Shown here piece after piece: positions 1 through 7,566 of a stretch of DNA of 64,000 nucleotides. The position numbers were made by a program, and so were the translations under genes. The stretch's first letter is position 1. Each line of letters opens with the position of its first letter. Source of the stretch: Peribacillus alkalitolerans (lineage in GTDB: Bacteria; Bacillota; Bacilli; Bacillales; DSM-1321); assembly GCF_010882125.1 (NCBI RefSeq), contig NZ_JAAGVZ010000008.1, forward strand, positions 124,001 to 188,000, in the 5' to 3' direction. The notes below the pieces were generated by a model. It was not told where the DNA came from, made no database searches, and saw only the letters and a list, made by a program, of their open reading frames with translations.

Positions 1-1413
1 TTGACCATTTTTTAATACCACGTATGCATGTGGAGTTTCTCCCCATTTTTCATGTGGGACTGCAATGACTGCAGCTTCTGCCACAGCAGGGTGCTCGTAT
101 AAAACCCCTTCTACCTCAATAGAGGATATATTTTCTCCGCCCGAAATAATGATATCTTTCATCCGGTCAACTATATCAATATTCCCGTACTCATCAACCG
201 TTGCCATATCTCCTGTATGCAACCAGCCATTTCGAATCGTCTGCATAGTGGCCTCTTCATTTTTCCAATAGCCTTTCATTACACCATTACCCCGAACTAC
301 TAGTTCCCCGATTTCGACTCCGTTTTTGGCCACTTCTTCACCATGTTCATTTACCACTCGGACTTCAGTACCGATCATTTGGTGACCAGCTTTTGCTTTC
401 ATTCTGTGTTGTTCTTTTAATGGCAAATGTTTCAGTTCTGACCTTATTGTGGACACAAGACTAAGTGGGGAAGATTCGGTCATCCCATATACTTGGATGA
501 ATTCCCATCCCAATTCATTCTCTACTCTCGTGACAAACGCTGGAGGTGGTGCTGAACCCGCAATGACCACACGGACCTGTTGCTCGACTTCAGGACTATA
601 TTGTTCGTTATACTGCAGTAATGAATTGAGGACAGTTGGAGCCATATGCATTACGGAAACATTATGTTCCTGTACCGCCTGGAAGATCTGCTTAGGCATT
701 GGTTTTCGCAAACAAATATGTGTTGCTCCGTTACTTGTGTAATAAAACGGAGCGCCCCATCCATTCACATGAAACATCGGTAGGATATGTAAGTATACAT
801 CTTGGTCAGAAACTCGAAGGTGATGCATCGTAGTAATGGCATGTAAATAGTTATTACGGTGCGTTAACATGACTCCTTTTGGATTACCAGTCGTTCCACT
901 CGTGTAAAGTAAACTACAAACGTCATTTTCATCCACTTCCGTCCTGTCAAATCTATCTCCAGGATATTTAGATAACCACTCTTCATAATCTAATTCCTCT
1001 GTTGCAGAGTCCTTATAGTGGACAATAATCTGCTCGACACTTATAAGCTTTTCTTTAATAGGTGTAATGAGTGAATATAATTCTTGATCAACTAACAAGA
1101 TTTTCGATTCACTATGGTTTAGGATGAATAAATAGTCTTCCGGCTTTAATCGAGTATTGAGTGGCACCATGATGGCTCCCAATTGGAATACCCCATAAAA
1201 TCCTTCTAGCATCTCTAATGTATTCGGTGCTAAATAGGCCACACGATCCCCTTTTTCAACTCCTAACCCCTTTAATCCATGAGATAGCTGATTAACCCTG
1301 AAGTTTAGTTCATTGTAGGTGAAGCTCCTGTCATCACATACTACCGCTCTTTTTTCTCCGTACAATTTCACGGCACGATCTAGAAAATCATTTAATACTA
1401 AAGGGACATTCAT
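1..1413 (-). CDS. Long-chain acyl-CoA synthetase (AMP-forming), 3' end cut off by window edge
   Basis: This enzyme of the ANL superfamily activates a carboxylic acid, probably a fatty acid, to an acyl-AMP and then to the CoA thioester in the cytosol. The reading frame is open to the window edge, so about 471 N-terminal codons are present and the last roughly 50 residues are missing. The P-loop motif YTSGTTGNPKG lies about residue 170-180, and later motifs YGMTESSP, GWLHTGD and DRMKDIIISGGENI are all intact. The start is the ATG at 1411-1413, preceded by AGAGGTG at good spacing. It is the second acyl-CoA ligase of the window (compare lcfB) but shows no FadR-like box upstream. The exact substrate cannot be told; some relatives act on medium-chain or aromatic acids. 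Confidence 0.88.
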   Translation of the reverse strand, partial: MNVPLVLNDFLDRAVKLYGEKRAVVCDDRSFTYNELNFRVNQLSHGLKGLGVEKGDRVAYLAPNTLEMLEGFYGVFQLGAIMVPLNTRLKPEDYLFILNHSESKILLVDQELYSLITPIKEKLISVEQIIVHYKDSATEELDYEEWLSKYPGDRFDRTEVDENDVCSLLYTSGTTGNPKGVMLTHRNNYLHAITTMHHLRVSDQDVYLHILPMFHVNGWGAPFYYTSNGATHICLRKPMPKQIFQAVQEHNVSVMHMAPTVLNSLLQYNEQYSPEVEQQVRVVIAGSAPPPAFVTRVENELGWEFIQVYGMTESSPLSLVSTIRSELKHLPLKEQHRMKAKAGHQMIGTEVRVVNEHGEEVAKNGVEIGELVVRGNGVMKGYWKNEEATMQTIRNGWLHTGDMATVDEYGNIDIVDRMKDIIISGGENISSIEVEGVLYEHPAVAEAAVIAVPHEKWGETPHAYVVLKNGQ

Positions 1414-1526
1414 CACATAACACCTCTCGTTTTTCGAAAATTCTAAATTAAGTATATAGTATCACAATCATTTTCATAGATACAGAAATAAAACCGAAAT
1501 TCTGTTATATAACATCACTACCTTTC

Positions 1527-1553
1527 ACATTCTGTTCACAAAGGCATAGGATA
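1527..1553 (+). promoter_or_regulatory. Sigma-K-like promoter of gerPA
   Basis: CATAGGATA at 1545-1553 fits the sigma-K -10 pattern CATAnnnTA exactly. An AC dinucleotide at 1527-1528 sits 16 bases upstream in the -35 position. The gerP operon is known in Bacillus to be transcribed in the mother cell by sigma-K at the time of coat assembly, so the match is expected. Confidence 0.7.
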
Positions 1554-1582
1554 GAAAAAAAAGCTTAGATTGGGTGAAAGTC

Positions 1583-1804
1583 ATGCCTGCCATTGTTGGA
1601 GCAGTCCAAGTAATGAGTGTCGGGAGTAGCGGGGTTTTTCATATTGGAGATGTATATAAAATCGCCCCTGCCTCAGTCGCAAAGACCTTCGCAGGTGCAG
1701 GATCGTTTAATACAGGACAAAAACTTTCTGTATACAATCAAGTAAGTTCTACAAACACAAGTGATCAAGATCAAGTAGATCAGCCTATTACATTTAATGT
1801 TTAG
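1583..1804 (+). CDS. gerPA: Spore germination protein GerPA
   Basis: First gene of the six-gene gerP operon, whose products sit in the spore coat and are needed for germinants to pass the coat and reach the inner-membrane receptors. The 73-residue product has the GerPA/GerPF family start MPAIVGAVQV, a FHIGDVY segment and the asparagine- and serine-rich tail ending QPITFNV. It is paralogous to the last gene, gerPF. The ATG at 1583 is chosen over an in-frame GTG at 1574 because GGGTGA at 1572-1577 is then correctly placed as ribosome binding site. Identity as GerPA rather than GerPF rests on position in the operon. Confidence 0.9.
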   Translation: MPAIVGAVQVMSVGSSGVFHIGDVYKIAPASVAKTFAGAGSFNTGQKLSVYNQVSSTNTSDQDQVDQPITFNV

Positions 1805-1823
1805 AAAGGTAGAGTGATAGGTC

Positions 1824-2018
1824 GTGAATTTTTATATCCAACAATCCATCCACATTAATATGATTAAAATTACAAGCGTGAGTAACTCATCCGTATTCCA
1901 AATTGGGACCGCTGGAATCATTAAATCATTATCCACACTCTCTAATACTGGGGGATATACAGGGCCTGCTCCATTGCCCACCACTAAAGGAACTATAATT
2001 TCAGAAGAGATCGATTAA
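1824..2018 (+). CDS. gerPB: Spore germination protein GerPB
   Basis: Second gerP gene, 64 residues, starting at a GTG 19 bases after gerPA. The opening MNFYIQQSIHINMIKI and the SNSSVFQIGTAG segment are characteristic of GerPB coat proteins. The C-terminus is short and proline- and threonine-rich. The ribosome binding site is weak (AGAAAGGT is rather far, GATAGG rather near), so translation may be partly coupled to gerPA. It acts in the spore coat with the other GerP proteins to permit germinant access; no enzymatic role is known for the family. Confidence 0.9.
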   Translation: MNFYIQQSIHINMIKITSVSNSSVFQIGTAGIIKSLSTLSNTGGYTGPAPLPTTKGTIISEEID

Positions 2019-2027
2019 TAGGCATTC

Positions 2028-2055
2028 ACCTATCTATGTTTATTGACATAGGATA
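2028..2055 (+). promoter_or_regulatory. Second sigma-K-like promoter, inside gerP upstream of gerPC
   Basis: CATAGGATA at 2047-2055 is identical in all nine bases to the -10 element before gerPA. ACC at 2028-2030 stands about 16-17 bases upstream as -35. The element lies in the 86-base gap between gerPB and gerPC, 50 bases before the gerPC start, so it could boost gerPC-F independently of gerPAB. Confidence 0.6.
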
Positions 2056-2104
2056 AAGAAGTATATCGCTATCCCTATGGAGCAGCATGTGGAGGGATGA
2101 ACCG

Positions 2105-2713
2105 ATGCATTCAGAATTATATGCGTATGCCTGTCAAATGCAGGCCTACTTGCAGGCACAAGAGAGAAAAATCGCTTCTTTGGAACAACAATTGGCAGAA
2201 TTACAAAAAGCTATGGTGGAGTTAAAAAACAAGCCAATGGTCAATGTAGAAAAAATTGAGTATAAATTTGATCAACTTAAAGTGGAAACCTTGGATGGAA
2301 CTTTAAATATCGGTCTTAATCCAACAGACCTTCAGAGCATTGATGAATTTGCGGTAAATAAGAAAACCATCAGTACTGGAGATTTAAACCCTGCGGATCT
2401 CGTCCCGTTTAGAAAATCCTTGTTCAATCAATTGAAAGCCGAGACAGAGAATTATATCCAAGAAAATGTACCATCTATCATTAAAGACTTATCACAACAA
2501 TTCCAACGAAATCTCGATGATTCTTATGTCCAATTCATACAACAGGACTTATTAAAACAACTGGATAGTCGTATTGATTACTATATTTCTCAAAGTTCCC
2601 CTGAGGATCTAACGGTACCTAAAAAGGATCTACTCCATGAAAAAATCGCGTCTATGATTACAACGGATATTTCACAGGCAATATCAACTTTTATTATGAA
2701 TTTGCCTTCATGA
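2105..2713 (+). CDS. gerPC: Spore germination protein GerPC
   Basis: Third and largest gerP product, 202 residues. An N-terminal coiled coil (about residues 8-45, repeated glutamine and leucine heptads such as ERKIASLEQQLAELQ) is followed by the family's beta segment VEKIEYKFDQLKVETLDGTLNIG. The rest is helical and charged. The ATG at 2105 is preferred to that at 2087 because GGAGGG at 2091-2096 lies eight bases before it. In the GerP set this is the only sizeable soluble protein and is generally regarded as a structural partner for the smaller ones. It follows a candidate internal sigma-K promoter. Confidence 0.9.
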   Translation: MHSELYAYACQMQAYLQAQERKIASLEQQLAELQKAMVELKNKPMVNVEKIEYKFDQLKVETLDGTLNIGLNPTDLQSIDEFAVNKKTISTGDLNPADLVPFRKSLFNQLKAETENYIQENVPSIIKDLSQQFQRNLDDSYVQFIQQDLLKQLDSRIDYYISQSSPEDLTVPKKDLLHEKIASMITTDISQAISTFIMNLPS

Positions 2714-2746
2714 GAAAACACTATATTTTAGGAAAGGGGCATAATT

Positions 2747-2926
2747 ATGGAGCTTCACGTTACGAATGAAAACCTGTGTGTTGGAAACATTCAAGTGAGT
2801 GGTGTTGCAAGTTCGGCACTTTTTTTAATCGGCGATGTAAATACCGTCCAATTATCTTCAGCATTCGATACTCCACCAGAATCAATGATTATCGGACCTT
2901 TAGTTCCTTTAGTTCCAAAAGGGTGA
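2747..2926 (+). CDS. gerPD: Spore germination protein GerPD
   Basis: A 59-residue ORF beginning MELHVTNENLCVGNIQVSG, preceded by GGAAAGGGG at 2731-2739. It contains the SSALFLIGDVN segment shared in outline with GerPB and GerPE (hydrophobic, then IGD) and ends in a proline- and valine-rich tail LVPLVPKG. Position between gerPC and gerPE and length match GerPD. It ends five bases before gerPE, so the two are probably translationally coupled. Role: coat protein required for normal germinant permeability. Confidence 0.88.
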   Translation: MELHVTNENLCVGNIQVSGVASSALFLIGDVNTVQLSSAFDTPPESMIIGPLVPLVPKG

Positions 2927-2930
2927 TAGT

Positions 2931-3299
2931 ATGTTAACTCGGACTTCAAAAGTCGAAAGTTTAATTGTAAAGGTTGTATCTTTTTCTTCGACGCTTCAAA
3001 TTGGCGATGTATGTTTTATTGACGGTACTTCTACCGCATTGGCCATACAGCGTGAAACAGAGCAATTTTATGGGACTGAAGGGGATGAAGCCACTTTACC
3101 AGTGCCCCCACCTGTTCTACCAATCACTGAGAATCTAACCATTTCAAAAATCAACAAAAATCCTCTGATTAAAGTTGGAAATGTTAATGTTCTTGGCGTT
3201 TCTTCTTCATCTATATTAGGGGTAGGTAATGTTGGCCATATCAGAATGCAAGTAAAGCTAAGACATATTCGTCATTTAGAAAATGATAATGTAAGTTAA
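2931..3299 (+). CDS. gerPE: Spore germination protein GerPE
   Basis: Fifth gerP gene, 122 residues, starting MLTRTSKVESLIVKVVSFSS. Two copies of the gerP-type beta motif are visible: STLQIGDVCFIDG about residues 19-31 and SSILGVGNVGHIRM near the C-terminus. The second makes GerPE look like an internally duplicated version of the small GerP fold (inference). AAGGGTGA overlaps the end of gerPD and acts as ribosome binding site. It belongs to the coat permeability set; no catalytic residues are expected. Confidence 0.88.
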   Translation: MLTRTSKVESLIVKVVSFSSTLQIGDVCFIDGTSTALAIQRETEQFYGTEGDEATLPVPPPVLPITENLTISKINKNPLIKVGNVNVLGVSSSSILGVGNVGHIRMQVKLRHIRHLENDNVS

Positions 3300-3319
3300 C
3301 AATCAGGAGGTGAATAGCT

Positions 3320-3538
3320 ATGCCGGCCATTGTTGGGCCCATACAAGTTGTTAGTATAAGTGGGGGGAACATTCAATTTGGTGATACATTCGTAGTATCT
3401 CCTAAGTCCGCCACTAAATCAGTTGCAGGCTCCGGATCTGCCAATACAGGAATATTCATCATTACCAATAATGGAATCAGCGCAAATAATATCCTAGACA
3501 CGAATTTAGTTGACCAACCAATATTAGGAAATCTTTAA
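3320..3538 (+). CDS. gerPF: Spore germination protein GerPF
   Basis: Last gerP gene, 72 residues, with a textbook ribosome binding site AGGAGGTG 8-9 bases before the ATG. It is a close paralogue of gerPA: both begin MPAIVG, share the (V/I)(Q)VxSxG start, a GD-aromatic motif, a GSxxNTG loop and a DQPI end. Conserved operon order makes it GerPF. Its product joins the spore coat at the inner coat layer together with the other GerP proteins. Confidence 0.9.
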   Translation: MPAIVGPIQVVSISGGNIQFGDTFVVSPKSATKSVAGSGSANTGIFIITNNGISANNILDTNLVDQPILGNL

Positions 3539-3750
3539 TCTATTTTTTCTGCCTTTTCTCCTTTTTCCTTTCCTTCTTCGATTTTGTGATTCTTGGCAGC
3601 TTTCCTGAAGGCTGCTTCCGAATCCTTTAATAAATTTGGACAAATCCTCATCATTTTTAACGCTGCAATGGTATTGAGATGGACGGCCAATTAATTAGAA
3701 ATGGTGACAATATGTTTATGACACAATGCAGTCGCTACTTAGGATAAGTA
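3539..3750. other. Intergenic space between gerPF and addA
   Basis: About 210 bases without a credible ORF on either strand. It holds a pyrimidine-rich tract after gerPF and a small hairpin at 3596-3615 (GCAGC pairing with GCTGC, four-base loop) lacking a T-run. The real stop for both flanking units is the hairpin that follows. Confidence 0.6.
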
Positions 3751-3795
3751 AAAAAGGATTCATCCTGCAGGACATGCAGGATGAATCCTTTTTTC
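3751..3795. terminator. Bidirectional terminator between gerPF and addA
   Basis: GGATTCATCCTGC (3756-3768) pairs perfectly with GCAGGATGAATCC (3776-3788), a 13-bp stem with a seven-base loop. It is flanked by an A-run on the left and a T-run on the right, so it can end gerP transcription rightwards and addBA transcription leftwards. Confidence 0.92.
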
Positions 3796-3798
3796 ATT

Positions 3799-6700
3799 TT
3801 ACAACTTTAATAAATGTGCACCATCAAAAAAGAATAAATACCTTTCCTTTACAGGTCGTTTGAAAATGCTCTCGATTGCTTTTGTATATAGATTAATTTG
3901 GATCTGATAGCGAGCTTGCAATAACCCCTTCGCTCCTTGGAACCCATTTTGGAACCTACCTTCAATTCCATCTGTCTTGTAATCTAGCAAGATCAATCCA
4001 TCACCATCATCAATGATGCAATCGATGACACCTTGCACTAATACCTGTTCATCTTCCCCCTGCCAATCATGGTAGGCTTCTGATGCAGAAACCGACATAG
4101 AGAAAGGTACTTCTCTCTTTGTATTGTGGTTTTGCATTTTCTGACCAATTTCAGTTTGGAAAAAGGTTACGATATGCGGAATATGAACGGCATTTAATTG
4201 ATCTTGGGTCAGGAATTCCTTCTCGATAAGCTGTTTCAGAAATTCATCTATGCTTTGGACCGTCATTTCTTGTTCAAAAGGTATATGCTGCATGACTAAG
4301 TGCATAATGGTTCCTCGTTCTGCAGGTGTTAACGATTTCTCTTGCATAAATGAAGGCCTTTGCAAACTTAAGGGCTTTGGCTTAGGTAAAAATTGTGTAG
4401 AACTTGCCTCATCCCTTATTTCCTTTTGACGTTTCAGCTCTGTAACAGACTGTTTTGATCGATGGTATGTCGAATCTAACCTTCCATATTCCCAGCCTAG
4501 TTGTTTATATAACTCTTCCTTATAACTTGACTCGGTATGAACCGTTTCACCTTTTTGAACTGCTGACATCCAATCAACGTGTCCGTTTATTTCACTTTCC
4601 CCGATGATTTGAAGAGAAGCCGCCTCAACCACCTCTGTTTTCCAGCATGATGGATGGGAGGTGATATCTTCAGGAATAAGGGGATTTCCAGGTGTCGAGA
4701 AAAGATCTGAACAATGGTGATGTCTTGCCAAAGCTGGACCTATCCAATCCATATAGCTTTTGGCGGTAGCACGCATATAGTCCTTCAACAACCACTCTTC
4801 ATGATTTTTTAGCTTTTCCCATTCTTTTAATTTCTTCTCAGCATCCTTAAGAGTACTTAGTAAGTACAACTTTTCCTTTGCTCTTGTTAAAGCCACATAA
4901 AGGACACGCATTTCTTCTGCAATCAATTCAAGAAGCTTTTTCTTCTTAAAAGCGATTTGTGGCAGAGACGGATAGGTGATTCTGAGATCTGGATTTACAA
5001 AGCTGGATGCAAAGCCAAGTTCTTTATCAAGAAGATAGGATTTTTTCAAATCCATCGTATTGAACTGACGATTCAGCCCTCCGATGATGACAACTGGAAA
5101 CTCTAGACCTTTACTAGAGTGAATCGTCATCAAACGTACCACATCTTCCTGCTCCCCTAATGCACGAGCCGCCCCAAGGTCATCTCCTCGATCCTGCATT
5201 CTTTCAATAAATCTCAGGAATCGGAACAAACCTCTAAACGAACTGGATTCGTACTGTCTTGCCCTGTCAAATAAAGCTCGTAAATTAGCTTGTCGTTGCT
5301 TACCACCTGGCATCCCTCCAACAAAATCATAGAATTTTGTCTCTCTATATAATTGCCAGATTAGCTGGGACAATGGGATATCTCTTGCTTGCATCCTCCA
5401 ATTTTCAAGCTGCTTGGTAAATTCAAGGACCTTTTCATAAAAATCTGCATTATCTTCTGTCACACCATTGGTACAGAAATCTATTAATGTCTCGAAAAAG
5501 CTATCCCGCTTTCCACTCACTTTGATGGCTGCAAGCTCTTCCTCGTTCAATCCAACGATAGGTGAACGTAACACAGATGCCATCGGAATGTCTTGAAGTG
5601 GATTATCGATGATTTTTAGTAATGACATCATGATGGCTACTTCAGTCGCTTGGAAATAGCCTGTGGAAAGATTGGCGTAAACCGGTATCCCCTGTTTCTT
5701 GAATTCCTCCATGATTTGAGGAGCCCAAGGCATCGAGCGAAGGAGTATCACCATATCACGGTACATGATACTGCGATATGACTTCGTTTTCGTATCATAC
5801 ACTTGACGCTTTTCAGCAATTGACTTTTTAATGATGTTAGCCATCATCCGTGCTTCTAGCTGAACGGTCTCGAGCTCCTCTTCCTCGAACTCTTGTGGGC
5901 TTTCCCCATCATCCTCAACTTCGAATTCTTGATCTTCCGCTTCCTCTTTCTTCTGATTAATCAGCACTACTTCAATCGGATACGGTTCCTCTTCTGGATA
6001 AGGAGCCCCCAGTTTCAGTTCCGCGTCTTCGTCGTATTCGATTTCCCCGACTGCAACGCCCATCAATTGCTTAAATAAAAAGTTCGTTCCAGCCAATACT
6101 TCTTTGCGGCTCCGAAAGTTTTGATTCAAGTCAATCTTCAGTCCGGCTTGCTCTCCTTGATGGGTAAAGCGATTGTATTTCCCTAAAAATAAGTTAGGCT
6201 CTGCCAGTCGGAAACGATAGATGGATTGTTTCACATCCCCTACCATGAATAGATTCCCTGTATATTCCCCATCTCTGGTCACAAGGGAAAGCAGGGTTTC
6301 CTGAACGAGGTTCGTATCCTGGTACTCGTCCACAAGCACTTCCTTAAATTGCTGTCGGTATTCCTTAGCCGTTTCGGATGGCACGAGATTTCCTTGATCA
6401 TCTTTTGCTGAAAGAATCGATAAGCAAAAATGTTCTAAATCTGAAAAATCGACGATTCCTTTTTCTTTTTTCGCTTCTGAATATTTATGGTCGAAGGCTA
6501 GCACAAGTCCAACAAGCGTTTCTGCAAAAACCTTGATCATTTCCATATCGTTAAGATAGCTTTGAGGTTTTCTACTAAATAGTTCGTCTTTTAGCTTATT
6601 GATGGTTTTCTTTGCCTTGTCCCGTAATTTCTGTGACTCCTTAGCCAGGTCTTCGTCACACTCACCCTTTTTAATAGTCGCGATCTTTGGAGGACTATAG

Positions 6701-7566
6701 GCTTGGATTTCTACATACATACTCTCCCAAGAAGTTTCAATCGCTTTTTCAAGTGAATCTACAATCTCTAAGTCTCTCAGAAATGTCTCTGCCCTTGGGG
6801 CTGGACCATCTGGAAGCTTCGTAAGCGCCAATGCCTCATGTAATAGATCCTTTGCTGTTTGTAACTGAAGAATGATGTCGTACTTTAAGTTTGGATAAAA
6901 GGGAAGGCTTTCGATATCCGTATCCTCTTTTACGTCATACATCTCAATCAGCCTATTTAGCCATTCCTCTGAATCAGGGTTTGAGCGAGCAAATTCATGT
7001 AGTGTTCGGACAATGGTTTGCAATGCCCCATCGCTTCTGTCATCTGTATAGGCATCGACTAATCGGAAAAAATCCTCATTTTCAGGAATGCTATATTGTT
7101 CTTCAAATAACTCTTCTAGCATTTCATCCTTGATTAGCTCGCCTTCCGTCTTATCAGCGATTCTAAATCCAGGGTCAATATCAATCATGTAATAGTATTT
7201 CCGTACAACCTCAAGGCAGAAGGAGTGTAGAGTTGAAATGGAAGCACGGTTTATCAAGCTCAGTTGCTTTCTCAAATGCTGGGAATGCGGATTCTCCTTA
7301 ATCGCTGACTCTAACGCCTCCGCAATCCGATGTCTCATCTCCGCAGCTGAAGCATTGGTAAAAGTCACAACTAAGAGTTCGTCCACATTTATAGGGTCTT
7401 CTGGAGAAATCAATTTGTTAATTATTCGATTTACTAGAACCGCTGTTTTCCCAGACCCTGCCGCTGCTGCAACTAAAATGTCTTGATCATTTGCCCAAAT
7501 CGCTTTCCATTGATCCTTTGTCCAAGTTAAGCCTTCAGGCATTTCCGGTATACGTGTTTTACTCAA
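3799..7566 (-). CDS. addA: ATP-dependent helicase/nuclease subunit A (AddA)
   Basis: AddA is the 3'-5' UvrD-type helicase and one of two nucleases of the AddAB complex, the Gram-positive equivalent of RecBCD, which resects double-strand ends and stops at Chi to load RecA. The 1255 residues include Walker A AAAGSGKT (34-41), motif II VDEYQDTN, GDVKQSIYRFR, helicase motifs TIHSSKGLEFPVV and YVALTRAKEKLYL, and a C-terminal RecB-like nuclease site LLDYKTDG preceded by the ERGTIMHLVMQHI helix. Length is close to other AddA proteins. The start is a TTG overlapping the addB stop (TTGA), with GGAGGG eight bases upstream inside addB, implying coupled translation in equal amounts. Confidence 0.97.
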   Translation of the reverse strand: MSKTRIPEMPEGLTWTKDQWKAIWANDQDILVAAAAGSGKTAVLVNRIINKLISPEDPINVDELLVVTFTNASAAEMRHRIAEALESAIKENPHSQHLRKQLSLINRASISTLHSFCLEVVRKYYYMIDIDPGFRIADKTEGELIKDEMLEELFEEQYSIPENEDFFRLVDAYTDDRSDGALQTIVRTLHEFARSNPDSEEWLNRLIEMYDVKEDTDIESLPFYPNLKYDIILQLQTAKDLLHEALALTKLPDGPAPRAETFLRDLEIVDSLEKAIETSWESMYVEIQAYSPPKIATIKKGECDEDLAKESQKLRDKAKKTINKLKDELFSRKPQSYLNDMEMIKVFAETLVGLVLAFDHKYSEAKKEKGIVDFSDLEHFCLSILSAKDDQGNLVPSETAKEYRQQFKEVLVDEYQDTNLVQETLLSLVTRDGEYTGNLFMVGDVKQSIYRFRLAEPNLFLGKYNRFTHQGEQAGLKIDLNQNFRSRKEVLAGTNFLFKQLMGVAVGEIEYDEDAELKLGAPYPEEEPYPIEVVLINQKKEEAEDQEFEVEDDGESPQEFEEEELETVQLEARMMANIIKKSIAEKRQVYDTKTKSYRSIMYRDMVILLRSMPWAPQIMEEFKKQGIPVYANLSTGYFQATEVAIMMSLLKIIDNPLQDIPMASVLRSPIVGLNEEELAAIKVSGKRDSFFETLIDFCTNGVTEDNADFYEKVLEFTKQLENWRMQARDIPLSQLIWQLYRETKFYDFVGGMPGGKQRQANLRALFDRARQYESSSFRGLFRFLRFIERMQDRGDDLGAARALGEQEDVVRLMTIHSSKGLEFPVVIIGGLNRQFNTMDLKKSYLLDKELGFASSFVNPDLRITYPSLPQIAFKKKKLLELIAEEMRVLYVALTRAKEKLYLLSTLKDAEKKLKEWEKLKNHEEWLLKDYMRATAKSYMDWIGPALARHHHCSDLFSTPGNPLIPEDITSHPSCWKTEVVEAASLQIIGESEINGHVDWMSAVQKGETVHTESSYKEELYKQLGWEYGRLDSTYHRSKQSVTELKRQKEIRDEASSTQFLPKPKPLSLQRPSFMQEKSLTPAERGTIMHLVMQHIPFEQEMTVQSIDEFLKQLIEKEFLTQDQLNAVHIPHIVTFFQTEIGQKMQNHNTKREVPFSMSVSASEAYHDWQGEDEQVLVQGVIDCIIDDGDGLILLDYKTDGIEGRFQNGFQGAKGLLQARYQIQINLYTKAIESIFKRPVKERYLFFFDGAHLLKL

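Noticed and set aside
3596-3615. Hairpin after gerPF as the gerP terminator
   Set aside because: Eight-bp stem with wobble and no T-run; the perfect 13-bp hairpin at 3751-3795 is the convincing terminator.
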